Assembly (NCBI GenBank): GCA_944324675.1
Contig: CALUXE010000002.1
Span: 62,001-126,000, forward strand
Origin: an uncultured Elusimicrobiales bacterium
Lineage (GTDB): Bacteria > Elusimicrobiota > Elusimicrobia > Elusimicrobiales > Elusimicrobiaceae
Length of the DNA: 64,000 nt
Reading direction: 5' to 3'
Made by a program: the position numbers and the translations under genes. Shown piece after piece: positions 8,438-17,123 of this stretch. Under the pieces are notes generated by a model that searched no databases, was not told where the DNA came from, and was given only the letters and a program-made list of their open reading frames with translations. Positions within the stretch are counted from its first letter, which is position 1. The number at the start of each line of letters is the position of its first letter.

Positions 8438-10303
8438 ATGTCGAAGGGTTTAATTTTTAAGATTTTTATTTGTGGTTTTGTTGTTTTTTTGCTTCTTCCG
8501 GCCGTATTTGACGAAGATGAGGCGCGCCCCGTAAAGAGGCAAGCCTTCGAGGACGCCGTGGAATTTAATCCCAGTTTATATGACGGGGAGGAGAGCCTTC
8601 CTATACTTGATATTGCAGAGCCTGAAAAGGGCAATATTTTTACCAGATACGCAAAAAAATTCAAGAGGATGTACGGGCAAGCATTGTTCGGCCGCAGCGA
8701 TAAGGATGCGGCGCCTTATGAAGAAGACGGCAACGAAGAATTATATTACGCTATGGCCGCCTTATTCAACGCGGGCGATTTGGATTCGGAAGACGGGGAG
8801 GCGAGAGCGGCTTATGCCGCTAGCGGCGGCGCGGCTGAAAAGTATAACAGAGACTATTTTAAAGGGGTCCCTTCTACCGTAAAGCAGACGGTTCATGATA
8901 ATGTTCCCGTAAGGGGGCTTTATGAGGCTTCCGCGGTGGAATCTTACGAAACCCGCAGCAAGGCGAAAGAAGTGTACAGCAATGTGATGAATAAAGTCGA
9001 TAAAACCGTGCCCTCGGCAGCTAAGCCGAAAGCCGAAGGGGCTGCGTCTTCGAGCGGGTTTGAAGACGAGGAACTTTATCAAAGCGAAAGCGTATCCGGC
9101 ATTAATGACGGAGTGACGCTTGCATCTTTGAGGGCCGAGAGAAACGACAGCAAATATAGCGGCATAGCCGGCCGCCGCGGCGGCAGTTACAACTCTTACG
9201 GCGTCGGTTCCGAAGTCGGCCTTGACGGTTTTGGCGGCGCTTTGGGCGGGAATTTCGAAGCGGCGGCGGCCCGCGCGGAGAAGAATATTTCCGCGGCGGC
9301 CGGCATAATGAGAGACGAACGACGCGAACAAGAGGAAAACGGATCCGCTAAGCTAAACGGGAATATTTATAGCGGTAATGTCAATGGAAGTTCTTTACAA
9401 AGCGGAGCTCACAACGAAACGCTAAACGGCGGCGCTCAGGGGGGAGGTTTTTCCGAGGGGGGATCTGCCTCAAGCGGAAGCTCGGGCGCGGCCGGCAATA
9501 ATTCTAACCAAAACAATCCGCCATTAGGGCAGGATACTCTGTTTGATCAACAAAAATACGATTATATGTTGCATACCACCTGCGAAGACGATCCCATTTC
9601 CGGAATACAGGACGATGCTGAAAGCCTTGTCGCAAACGGGGGGCAAGGTCTGTTGGAGGAAAGGGATTTGCAAAAGCATTCCAATCCCGATAAGATAGAA
9701 CCGTTTTGCGCCAGACCGTTGGAGGGCGCCCAATCCATAGCGGATGCCATAAACGGTAAAAATATAGTAGTGGATTTGGGGCTCATACGGGGTAATGACG
9801 GGGATTTATACAGAGTAATTCCGACATTCTCTTCGCTTTCCAGCAAAGGCCTGGGCCAAATAGGAATTATGGAGTATTATGACGAACCCAAAGATGCCAT
9901 AAGATTGGGATATCTGTTTAAAGGGGCGAATATTTCGGAGTTCGCTTCCGTAGCGAAAAATGACAATAGTATTGTTATAACTGTCTCTCCGGTGGTGGCG
10001 AGGGCTTATTTGGGTAGATCCGTTCTTATAGAGGAAGGCGACTTGGAAAGCAAAAGAGGATTAAAGGCGCTTGCCGAAAAACTAAACAATCTTCCCGCGG
10101 AAAGGGAGCGGATACTTGCTTTGACCGCCCGGCAACAGGAGGCTGGAAACTCTCAGCCGCGAGGCGGGAGCCAAGCGCAGGAACAAGCCCGCAAAAAAGC
10201 TGAGCTGCAAGCAGATATAGAAGGAAAGAAGGAAGAAGTCAAAGGGAAGGGGCTTTTTGGAAAAATGTTCGGCAATTTATTTGGCGGCGATAATGAAAAG
10301 TAG
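8438..10303 (+). CDS. Membrane-anchored paralogue C, unknown function
   Basis: A 621-residue third member of the local family: anchor at about residues 7-23 ending LLLPAVFDEDE, then NIFTRYAKKFKRMYGQALFG near 67-86, matching IFTRIIDRVSSFYRL of A. The middle (about 200-370) is Gly/Ser/Asn-rich and probably disordered. A more ordered part from about 380 holds HTTCEDDP and FCARPLEG, and a tail with NSIVITVSPVVARAYLGRS aligns in style with the end of A and B. The last 50 residues are a charged helix rich in Gln, Lys and Glu. Function unknown; divergence among the three is high outside the anchor region. Confidence 0.75.
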   Translation: MSKGLIFKIFICGFVVFLLLPAVFDEDEARPVKRQAFEDAVEFNPSLYDGEESLPILDIAEPEKGNIFTRYAKKFKRMYGQALFGRSDKDAAPYEEDGNEELYYAMAALFNAGDLDSEDGEARAAYAASGGAAEKYNRDYFKGVPSTVKQTVHDNVPVRGLYEASAVESYETRSKAKEVYSNVMNKVDKTVPSAAKPKAEGAASSSGFEDEELYQSESVSGINDGVTLASLRAERNDSKYSGIAGRRGGSYNSYGVGSEVGLDGFGGALGGNFEAAAARAEKNISAAAGIMRDERREQEENGSAKLNGNIYSGNVNGSSLQSGAHNETLNGGAQGGGFSEGGSASSGSSGAAGNNSNQNNPPLGQDTLFDQQKYDYMLHTTCEDDPISGIQDDAESLVANGGQGLLEERDLQKHSNPDKIEPFCARPLEGAQSIADAINGKNIVVDLGLIRGNDGDLYRVIPTFSSLSSKGLGQIGIMEYYDEPKDAIRLGYLFKGANISEFASVAKNDNSIVITVSPVVARAYLGRSVLIEEGDLESKRGLKALAEKLNNLPAERERILALTARQQEAGNSQPRGGSQAQEQARKKAELQADIEGKKEEVKGKGLFGKMFGNLFGGDNEK

Positions 10304-10340
10304 TTTTTCGGGAAAGGTTTACAAGTAAGACAAAGTAAAA

Positions 10341-11789
10341 ATGGAACTAAAATTTGATTTGAGCAATTTAGAAGAGTTTTTGCCGAAGGAATTTGACGCC
10401 GACAAACGGCTTAGGGCAAAAACTCTTTTCTTTAAGAAGCTGGCCTTGGCCTCGCATAGCTTTTACGGGGGCAAATTGACGGTTTTGCCTAAAGCCGGGC
10501 CGATGAGTTCCGGTTGGATGAACGTATGGTATACGCCGGGCGTATCGGCGGTATCAACGGCTATCAGAGATGAGGATTGGAAATCCTACGATTTAAGTTC
10601 GCGCGGCAATAGGGCTTTGGTATTAAGCGACGGCACTCGCGTATTGGGCGACGGCGATTGCGGCCCGGCCGGCGGGCTTGGCGTGATGGAAGGCAAGGCG
10701 ATGCTTATGAAGTATCTTGGCGGCATAGACGCCGACGCGATATGCATAAACAGCCGTGACGGCAAGGGAAGGCCCTCGGCCGAGAAAATAATAGCTTTCG
10801 CCAATATGGTTGCGCCGAGTTTTGGGGCAATAAATTTGGAGGACATAAGCCAGCCCAATTGCTATAAGGTGCTTGACGAGTTAAGAAGAACTTGCCCAAT
10901 CCCAGTATGGCATGATGACGCGCAAGGCACGGCCTGCGTTACCTGCGCCGCATTAATAAACGCTTTAAAACTTGCCCGTAAGAAGATAGATAATATAAAG
11001 ATAGTTCTTTACGGCGCTGGCGCGGCCAATAGTACGGTGGCTAAATTTCTTATGGCTATGGGCGCGGCGGGCGGCAATATCATAATATTTGATAAGAGCG
11101 GGGCCTTAACTAAAAAAAGAACGGACCTAAAAAACGATCCCGATTTCTACAAACAATGGGATTTATGCCTAAAGACGAATGGCGCGAATATTAAAGACGA
11201 GCGAAGCGCGTTTAAAAACGCCGATGTCGTTATCGCGCTGTCAAAGCCCGGGCCTGGCACGATAAGAAGCGAGTGGATAGAACTTATGGCGCCCAAGGCC
11301 ATAGTATTTGCCTGCGCCAATCCGGTGCCGGAGATATCGCCGGAAGAATCTTTGAAAGCGGGTGCTTTTATAGCGGCCAGCGGGCGGGGAGATTTTCCCA
11401 ACCAGGTAAACAATTCGCTTTGTTTCCCGGGTATATTGAAAGCGGTATTGCTCTGCAGAGCGCGCGGGATAACCGATAGTATGGCTCTTGCCGCGGCAAA
11501 AGCGATAGCGAAATGCGCGGAACTAAAAGGGATTAACCCCAAGAGAATACTGCCCGATATGTATGACGAGGAATTATATCCCATGCAAGTAAAAGCTGTA
11601 GTGGAACAGGCGCGCAGGGAGGGTTTAATCGGGCGGGAGATAACCCCTCAGGAGGCTTACAAAAAAGCTAAGGCCGACATAAAAGCGGCGCGTTCCCTTA
11701 GCGATGTTTTGTATCGGAAAGGGCATATCAAGAAGATGCCCGTATCTATAATTAAAAAGGCGTTGCGGGAAACTCTTAAGGAAATATGA
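10341..11789 (+). CDS. Malic enzyme
   Basis: Oxidative decarboxylation of malate to pyruvate with NAD(P). The family segments are present: WYTPGVSAVSTAI (about 55-67), a DGTRVLGDGDCGP variant of the usual cofactor and substrate region, GKAMLMKYLGGIDADAI, INLEDISQPNCYKVL and WHDDAQGTA holding the metal-binding acidic residues, and a Rossmann segment IVLYGAGAANSTVAKFL. The 482-residue length is normal for bacteria. It overlaps the fumarase alpha gene by ATGA, giving a fumarate-malate-pyruvate unit. The common LGLGNIGP segment is changed to LGDGDCGP, an unusual substitution. Whether NAD or NADP is used cannot be read from sequence. Confidence 0.9.
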   Translation: MELKFDLSNLEEFLPKEFDADKRLRAKTLFFKKLALASHSFYGGKLTVLPKAGPMSSGWMNVWYTPGVSAVSTAIRDEDWKSYDLSSRGNRALVLSDGTRVLGDGDCGPAGGLGVMEGKAMLMKYLGGIDADAICINSRDGKGRPSAEKIIAFANMVAPSFGAINLEDISQPNCYKVLDELRRTCPIPVWHDDAQGTACVTCAALINALKLARKKIDNIKIVLYGAGAANSTVAKFLMAMGAAGGNIIIFDKSGALTKKRTDLKNDPDFYKQWDLCLKTNGANIKDERSAFKNADVVIALSKPGPGTIRSEWIELMAPKAIVFACANPVPEISPEESLKAGAFIAASGRGDFPNQVNNSLCFPGILKAVLLCRARGITDSMALAAAKAIAKCAELKGINPKRILPDMYDEELYPMQVKAVVEQARREGLIGREITPQEAYKKAKADIKAARSLSDVLYRKGHIKKMPVSIIKKALRETLKEI

Positions 11790-12616
11790 GGATAATAAAA
11801 AGCTCGGAAATAAGAGATATAGTCGCCGCCCTTTGTATTGAGGCGGCGTACAATTTGCCCAAGAAGGAAATAAAATTATTGAGGGCCGCTCTCAATAAGG
11901 AGAAGGGCCGCGCCGCCAATTTGATAAGGCTGATCTTAAAGAACGCCAAAATAGCTTCAAAAGGAGAATATCCCTTGTGCCAAGATACGGGCAGTACGGT
12001 TGTTTTTGCCGAAATAGGGGAGGACATTCATATCGAAGGCAATATAAACGAGGCCGTAAACGAGGGCGTCAGGAAAGGCTATAAAGAGGGATATTTGCGC
12101 AAATCGATAGTAAACCCGTTGCTTAATAGAAAGAACACCGGCGATAATACTCCCGCTATTTTGCATTTAAGCATAGTCAAAGGGGATAAAATTAAACTAA
12201 AAGTTTTGTTAAAAGGCGGCGGCGCGGAAAACGCCAGCCGGTTAAAAATGTTTACACCCGCAGACGGAAAAGAAGAAATAATAGATTTTATAAAACAAAC
12301 CGTAAAAGACGCTGGCGGCAAGGCGTGTCCGCCGTATATTTTGGGGATAGGCATAGGGGGCGATTTTGAGCAATGCGCTTTTTTGGCCAAGAAGGCTTTA
12401 ACGAGGAACCGCGCCAATTCGCAAAAGAGATATACCCTGCTTGAAAAAGAGATATTAAGAGAGGTTAATTCCTTGGGTATAGGCGCGCAAGGTCTTGGCG
12501 GTAAAGTTACGGCTTTGTCCGTTTATGTGGAAAGCGCGCCGTGCCATATGGCCAGTTTGCCGGTAGCGGTAAATATTTGCTGCCACAGCCATCGCATAAA
12601 AGAGGGCGTGATATGA
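11786..12616 (+). CDS. Class I fumarate hydratase, alpha subunit
   Basis: The N-terminal subunit of the two-part iron-sulfur fumarase (TtdA/FumA-type family), hydrating fumarate to malate. Three cysteines suited to hold the 4Fe-4S cluster are C65 (PLCQDTG), C181 (KACPP) and C197 (EQCAFLAKKALTR). The 276-residue length is normal. ATG 11786 overlaps the malic enzyme stop, and its own stop overlaps the beta subunit start. The oxygen-sensitive cluster enzyme suits an anaerobe. L-tartrate dehydratase is the main alternative in this family, but the malic enzyme neighbour favours fumarase. Confidence 0.9.
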   Translation: MRIIKSSEIRDIVAALCIEAAYNLPKKEIKLLRAALNKEKGRAANLIRLILKNAKIASKGEYPLCQDTGSTVVFAEIGEDIHIEGNINEAVNEGVRKGYKEGYLRKSIVNPLLNRKNTGDNTPAILHLSIVKGDKIKLKVLLKGGGAENASRLKMFTPADGKEEIIDFIKQTVKDAGGKACPPYILGIGIGGDFEQCAFLAKKALTRNRANSQKRYTLLEKEILREVNSLGIGAQGLGGKVTALSVYVESAPCHMASLPVAVNICCHSHRIKEGVI

Positions 12617-13131
12617 AGAAACTTTTACTTCCCGCAGATAAAGAAAGTCTGAAGAGTTTAAAAGCTGGCGACGAAGTCCTGCTAAGCGGTACGATTTACT
12701 CTCTTAGGGATAAAGCTCACGCTTTGCTTTTGGGCGGTGGCGATATTCCGGAATTTTTGAAAGGCAGCGTAATATACTATATGGGGCCTACGCCAGCGCG
12801 CCCTAATAAGGCTATTGGCAGCTGCGGGCCTACCACAAGCGCGCGTATGGACAAATATACGCCTACAATAGTCAAAAAAACAAGTATAATTGGTATTATA
12901 GGCAAAGGCGAACGCAGCGCCGCGGTAAACCGCGCGATGAAAGGCAAGGCGATATATTTTCTTGCTTATGCGGGTTTGGGCGCGTTGTGCGCTCAAAGCG
13001 TTTTGAAAAGCGAGGCTGTATTGTATAAGGAATTGGGAGCGGAGGCTGTTTTTAGGTTGGAAGTAAAAGATTTTCCGCTGATAGTATGTCAAGATCTTAA
13101 AGGCGATAATATATACGGAGGAATAAAATGA
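12613..13131 (+). CDS. Class I fumarate hydratase, beta subunit
   Basis: The C-terminal subunit of the class I fumarase, 172 residues from the ATG at 12613 that overlaps the alpha stop (ATGA). Recognisable segments are YYMGPTPARPNKAIGSCGPTT, TSARMDKYTP and IGKGERS. A longer in-frame start lies upstream inside the alpha gene, but the coupled ATG gives the usual N-terminus (LLLPADKESLKSLKAGDEVLLSG). It pairs with the alpha subunit to complete the active site. Its stop overlaps the next gene, a lipoprotein, in the same ATGA manner. Confidence 0.9.
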   Translation: MKKLLLPADKESLKSLKAGDEVLLSGTIYSLRDKAHALLLGGGDIPEFLKGSVIYYMGPTPARPNKAIGSCGPTTSARMDKYTPTIVKKTSIIGIIGKGERSAAVNRAMKGKAIYFLAYAGLGALCAQSVLKSEAVLYKELGAEAVFRLEVKDFPLIVCQDLKGDNIYGGIK

Positions 13132-13703
13132 AGAAGTCATTACTGTTTTTGATTGTATTATGCGGCGCGGTTCTTTTCGGCGCATGCAGCGGCAATAAGA
13201 AAGACGCGAACTATGAGGAAGAACCATATAATCGTTCCAAGAAGGCCTCCTATGAGCGCCAAGTCAGATATTCGGTATTCGCGCCCTTTATGTATGAAGA
13301 TAAGTTTTACGCTTATTACGCGTTGGCAAAAAAGGTTTCCGGCCCCGATAAGGCCGGCTGGTACGAAGTCGAATTTAAAAACGGCCCCAAAAAAGGCGAA
13401 CGGATAAAGACGAAAAACGTTATCGTCAAGACGAGGCCGGCCGACGATTACGAATTAAAGAAAGGTATGGTTGTTTTGGTAAACCATTGGAATCCCAGAA
13501 CGAAGAATGACGAGAGCCGTACCGATATGTGGCGGAAGGGCGTGGTATATAACCTGGACGAGCTGAGCAAAGGCAAAGTGATGTTGGAATTTCCTTATGA
13601 CCGCAACGATTTTATGGCCACAAAAGAAGTCTATCTTTTAGACAATGTAAGATTAATATTGGAACCTAAAGGCGTACGGGATCCAAGAATATTTTTAGAT
13701 TAG
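13128..13703 (+). CDS. Lipoprotein of unknown function
   Basis: A 191-residue protein with a lipoprotein signal: MKKSLLFLIVLCGAVLFGAC, with lipidation expected on C20. The mature part is basic and rich in aromatic residues, and seems to hold two similar beta-rich units (KAGWYEVEFKNGPKKGERI and RKGVVYNLDELSKGKVMLEF), reminiscent of small Tudor-like or SH3-like barrels. That resemblance is weak. Ser at +2 would favour outer-membrane sorting by the rule known from enterobacteria. It is coupled to the fumarase beta gene and 4 bp from the next gene, a putative barrel protein, so it may work with envelope neighbours. Confidence 0.75.
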   Translation: MKKSLLFLIVLCGAVLFGACSGNKKDANYEEEPYNRSKKASYERQVRYSVFAPFMYEDKFYAYYALAKKVSGPDKAGWYEVEFKNGPKKGERIKTKNVIVKTRPADDYELKKGMVVLVNHWNPRTKNDESRTDMWRKGVVYNLDELSKGKVMLEFPYDRNDFMATKEVYLLDNVRLILEPKGVRDPRIFLD

Positions 13704-13707
13704 CGAT

Positions 13708-14406
13708 ATGTTCAAGAGAATAGTTTTTTCGATTTCTGCTTTGATACTTTGCGTTTTGCCGCTGCGGGCGATGCAGAGCGATACTTATCTGATAGATACG
13801 CCTACGGCGGAAGTTCTGCCGCTTAGGGATTTAAGCGTAAGAACGCGGATATTTACGGGCGGCGGAGTACTTGCCTATTTTGATTTTACAGTTATAAACC
13901 GTCTTAGTATAGGAGCCTCCGTAACGGCGGAGCATTTGGTGGGGGAAAGCGACGAGGATATTAAACTTCTCGTGCCCGCGCTTCAGTTAAAATATCGTTT
14001 ATACGACGGCGGGGAACATTTGCCCGCTTTAGCGTTAGGTTTTGACAATCAGGGTTTTAAGTATAACCACGATTTAGACGAATACGAACAGCCGGCCAAG
14101 GGCCTTTATTTGGCTCTTACCAAAGAAGTGCTGATACCGGGCTTGATGTTCAACCCCGGCTTAAACGTAACCGTTGACGGGTTTGAATTTGACAAGCTGG
14201 CGGGATACATATCGGCGGCTTATAATATAAAGGACGTAGTCAATTTAATGTTTGAGTGGGATAATATACACGGGATAAAAGAGTCCCGCTTGAACGGCGG
14301 ATTGAGATTATATGTAACCGAGAATTTTTCTTTGGATTTTGCGGTGCGCAATTTCAATCATAAGGCGGAGCGTATAGCGCAGCTTAAGTACAGCTGCAGT
14401 ATATAA
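13708..14406 (+). CDS. Putative outer-membrane beta-barrel protein
   Basis: A 232-residue protein with a signal peptide (MFKRIVFSISALILCVLPLRA). The mature part has many amphipathic strands of about 10 residues with alternating hydrophobic residues and turns (for example GGVLAYFDFTVINRLSIGASV and LFEWDNIHGI-type segments), and a late FSLDFAVRNF strand. That is the pattern of an 8- to 12-strand barrel. It lacks a terminal aromatic residue, ending in CSI. It lies between a lipoprotein and a HAMP membrane protein in the same operon. No named family is assigned. Confidence 0.65.
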   Translation: MFKRIVFSISALILCVLPLRAMQSDTYLIDTPTAEVLPLRDLSVRTRIFTGGGVLAYFDFTVINRLSIGASVTAEHLVGESDEDIKLLVPALQLKYRLYDGGEHLPALALGFDNQGFKYNHDLDEYEQPAKGLYLALTKEVLIPGLMFNPGLNVTVDGFEFDKLAGYISAAYNIKDVVNLMFEWDNIHGIKESRLNGGLRLYVTENFSLDFAVRNFNHKAERIAQLKYSCSI

Positions 14407-14411
14407 TATTT

Positions 14412-14861
14412 ATGGATAAGATAAAAAAGCCGTATAAGCGAAGTATAATTTTCATCAAGAAGAACATGCAGTTAAAGTTCGTGTTTTTGTCATTGCTTCT
14501 TGCGCTTTTGTGCGTAGTAATGTGCACTTATGAATTTGTAAGTATGATACAGGCTTTTTTTAAGGCGCATCCCATTTTGCTTCAGGAGCTTATAGAACAA
14601 GTTTCGGTGCTTATACCGCTATCCATAATAAAGCTTGCCATATTTTTCGCGGTAATAGCGATACTGGCGGCGATTTTATCGAACAGAATAGCGGGGCCCG
14701 TATACAGGTTTGAAAGTGTATGCAAAGAGGTTGCCAAAGGCAACTATAAAGTACGGGTAAAACTGCGCGACGGCGACGGCCTTAGAGGTTTGGAAAAAGA
14801 ATTTAACGCTATGCTTGACACCTTGGAACGAAAAAAAGGGGAATGTAAAGATGAAAAATAG
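14412..14861 (+). CDS. HAMP-domain membrane protein without output domain
   Basis: A 149-residue inner-membrane protein with two membrane segments (about 24-45 and 70-90) flanking a short loop of about 25 residues, followed directly by a HAMP domain (SNRIAGPVYRFESVCKEV, KGNYKVRVKLRDGDGLRGLE, EFNAMLDTLE). It stops there: no kinase, cyclase or chemoreceptor domain follows, and the next gene is TolC, which overlaps it by 11 bp. HAMP domains normally relay signals to an attached output module, so this one may act through a partner. Similar HAMP-only proteins are known but poorly understood. Confidence 0.8.
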   Translation: MDKIKKPYKRSIIFIKKNMQLKFVFLSLLLALLCVVMCTYEFVSMIQAFFKAHPILLQELIEQVSVLIPLSIIKLAIFFAVIAILAAILSNRIAGPVYRFESVCKEVAKGNYKVRVKLRDGDGLRGLEKEFNAMLDTLERKKGECKDEK

Positions 14862-16155
14862 GGCGGCGGCGCTTTTCGCCGTTATAATGACTTTCGCGTG
14901 CCTTGCCGGCGCGCAGAAATATCGCATAAAATATTCGGTTGACGAGAAAGATCCTATTTCTTTGGAAAACGCCATACGTTTGGCTTTGGAAAACAACTAC
15001 GAGCTTTTGCTTACCGAGCAAGATGTGGTAATATCCGAGCAGCGTTTAAAGGAAGCCAAATTTTTGTACCTGCCGGAGATAAGTTTCAACGCCGCGGCGA
15101 CGGGTTACAATTTGGATTCGCCGATAGTCTTGCCCGACAGCTTGGGGCTTAGATATATCGCCCCTGCTCAAGATCACGACACCGATACTCTCTTTTACGG
15201 CTTAGGCGTATCCGCGACGCAGTATTTGTATACGGGCGGGCGCATTTCAAGCACGGTAAGCATGGCGAAAGCGGGCCTTAAAGAAGCGATGAGCCGCTAC
15301 GAGGCCGTCAAATACTCCGTAATTTATCAAGTTAAGGAAGCGTTTTTTGAGCAGCTTTTTCTCCAGCGTAAGGAGGCCCTGCTTGAGGATATGGTAAAGA
15401 GGGTGGAATCCTACTTGAAAGGCAAAAGCTACAAGCAATGGGAAAGGGTATTGATACAGGCCGAGCGCGCTAAGATGACTAGCAAGGTAAACGCTTTGAA
15501 AGAGGAGTTGTCTTCCGCCAATCTGAAGTTGATAAACGTGTTGAATAAAGAACTTAACAGCAAGGTGGTAATAAGCGGGGAATTCGATTTCAATCCGATA
15601 AACGTGGATTTGGCCAAGGCGACTTTGTGGGCGATGGAATTCCGCCCCGAGCTTAAAAGCGCTTTGTATAAGTTGGAGATGGACAATATCTCGGTGAAAC
15701 TGTCTTTGGCCAGGCGCTATCCCAATATATTGCTCGGGATAGGCTATGACCGCCAGGGCGAGGACAATATCAACGACGAAAATATTCAAGCCACTCTTGC
15801 GTTGAAACTGCCGTTTGGATACGATTACGGCACTCAGCTCAAACAAAAACGGGCGGAACAGCGCCAAAGCAATCTTAAGCGCGCGGCGATAGAAGATTCC
15901 ATTCGTTCCGAAGTTTTGGAAGCGTATAACAATTTAATGTTCTGGCAGGAAGAAACCGCCGTACGAATCAATACTTGGGACGCCATAAACAAAGAATTGG
16001 GCAATCTAAATTACAATACTTTAAGCAAGGAAGAAGCCATAAAAGTGTTTAACTACTATTACGAAGCGGGCGTGGATTATCTTGAAGGAATAAAAGAACA
16101 TATGCTTGCGATAGCCAAATTGGAATTGGCGGTGGGGCAGGACATAAGAGAATAG
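14851..16155 (+). CDS. TolC-family outer-membrane efflux protein
   Basis: A 434-residue outer-membrane factor starting at ATG 14851 with signal peptide MKNRAAALFAVIMTFACLAGA. Mature residues show the TolC repeat plan: SLENAIRLALENNYELLLTEQDV, long coiled helices, and ALEFRPELKSALYKLEMDN-like second repeat with LSLARRYPNILLGIGY. The last part holds the partner helices ending in AIAKLELAVGQDI. A longer in-frame start 36 bp upstream would put charged residues before the signal, so it is not preferred. No adaptor or pump gene is in the operon, so the substrate and partner are unknown. Confidence 0.88.
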   Translation: MKNRAAALFAVIMTFACLAGAQKYRIKYSVDEKDPISLENAIRLALENNYELLLTEQDVVISEQRLKEAKFLYLPEISFNAAATGYNLDSPIVLPDSLGLRYIAPAQDHDTDTLFYGLGVSATQYLYTGGRISSTVSMAKAGLKEAMSRYEAVKYSVIYQVKEAFFEQLFLQRKEALLEDMVKRVESYLKGKSYKQWERVLIQAERAKMTSKVNALKEELSSANLKLINVLNKELNSKVVISGEFDFNPINVDLAKATLWAMEFRPELKSALYKLEMDNISVKLSLARRYPNILLGIGYDRQGEDNINDENIQATLALKLPFGYDYGTQLKQKRAEQRQSNLKRAAIEDSIRSEVLEAYNNLMFWQEETAVRINTWDAINKELGNLNYNTLSKEEAIKVFNYYYEAGVDYLEGIKEHMLAIAKLELAVGQDIRE

Positions 16156-16160
16156 ATTTG

Positions 16161-17123
16161 ATGAAGTTTTACGGCATAAGAATAATTCTTTTCGCATTAA
16201 GTTTTTTGGCGGTATCATACGCGCAGGGCGGGGTAATAGACGACAAACGGGAAAACGAGATACTGCGAGAATTTTTATGGCGGGAATTTGTTTCTCTTCC
16301 CAAGGATAAGCGCCCGAAGATAGGCGTAACGCTTTCGGCCGGCGGGGTACGGGGGTTTTCTCACATTGGCGCGCTGGAGGTTATCAAAGCCAGCGCTTTG
16401 CCGATAGATTATATGTCCGGCACTTCGATGGGCTGCATAGTGGGTTCGATGTTTGCCGCGGGGGTAAGCCAGGCGAGGTTATTGGATTTGGCGGAAAACC
16501 CTAAGCTTTCCTATATTTCAAAAGATCTTACGATACTGGGCGTTATCAAATACGTGTTTGGCAACAGATTGTTTTCTTCGGAGCAATTTCAGGAATTTAT
16601 AGAATCTGAAATCGGCTCCGTATATTATGAGGACCTTAATATCCCCTTTGCGTGCGTTTCGGCCGATATCAAGACCGGCGAGAAAGTGGTTTTTGACAGC
16701 GGGCCGGTGGCTTTGGGCGTGCGCGCCAGTATGAATTTACCCGGCATTTTCGCTCCGGTGGAATACCGTCAGCGTTATTTGGTGGATGGCGGTGTAGTGG
16801 ATTATATGCCGGTTGATTTGGTTAAAGATATGGGGGCCGATTGGGTACTTGCAATATTTTCGCTGCCGGATTATTCCAAAAGCGTACCGACGACCATTTT
16901 GGGCTATATAGTCAGGACGGGCGATTTAAGGGGCGCTTTCCTTACGGAAAGCTCCGAAAAGAGCGCCAATTTCCTTATAGAGTCGCGCGTAGGCGATATA
17001 CATTCCTTTAACCCGGGTGAATCTTTGAAAGCGTTGGAAATCGGCGCCAAATCGGCCTACGAGTCTTTGGACAATATGGAAGACAATTTGCTTTTATATT
17101 CGGTGGATTATGTTTTTAAATAA
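16161..17123 (+). CDS. Patatin-like phospholipase, exported
   Basis: A patatin-family serine hydrolase of 320 residues with an N-terminal signal peptide (to about AQG, residue 23). The oxyanion segment GGVRGFSHIG (61-70), nucleophile GTSMG with Ser89, and the catalytic Asp209 in DGG are all intact, as is the family's short RssA-type layout without an added barrel. It should hydrolyse acyl ester bonds in lipids, probably in the periplasm. A TTG codon directly before ATG 16161 is an alternative start. It overlaps the following TPR gene by 14 bp. The TolC and barrel neighbours suggest an envelope or secretion role. Confidence 0.9.
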   Translation: MKFYGIRIILFALSFLAVSYAQGGVIDDKRENEILREFLWREFVSLPKDKRPKIGVTLSAGGVRGFSHIGALEVIKASALPIDYMSGTSMGCIVGSMFAAGVSQARLLDLAENPKLSYISKDLTILGVIKYVFGNRLFSSEQFQEFIESEIGSVYYEDLNIPFACVSADIKTGEKVVFDSGPVALGVRASMNLPGIFAPVEYRQRYLVDGGVVDYMPVDLVKDMGADWVLAIFSLPDYSKSVPTTILGYIVRTGDLRGAFLTESSEKSANFLIESRVGDIHSFNPGESLKALEIGAKSAYESLDNMEDNLLLYSVDYVFK

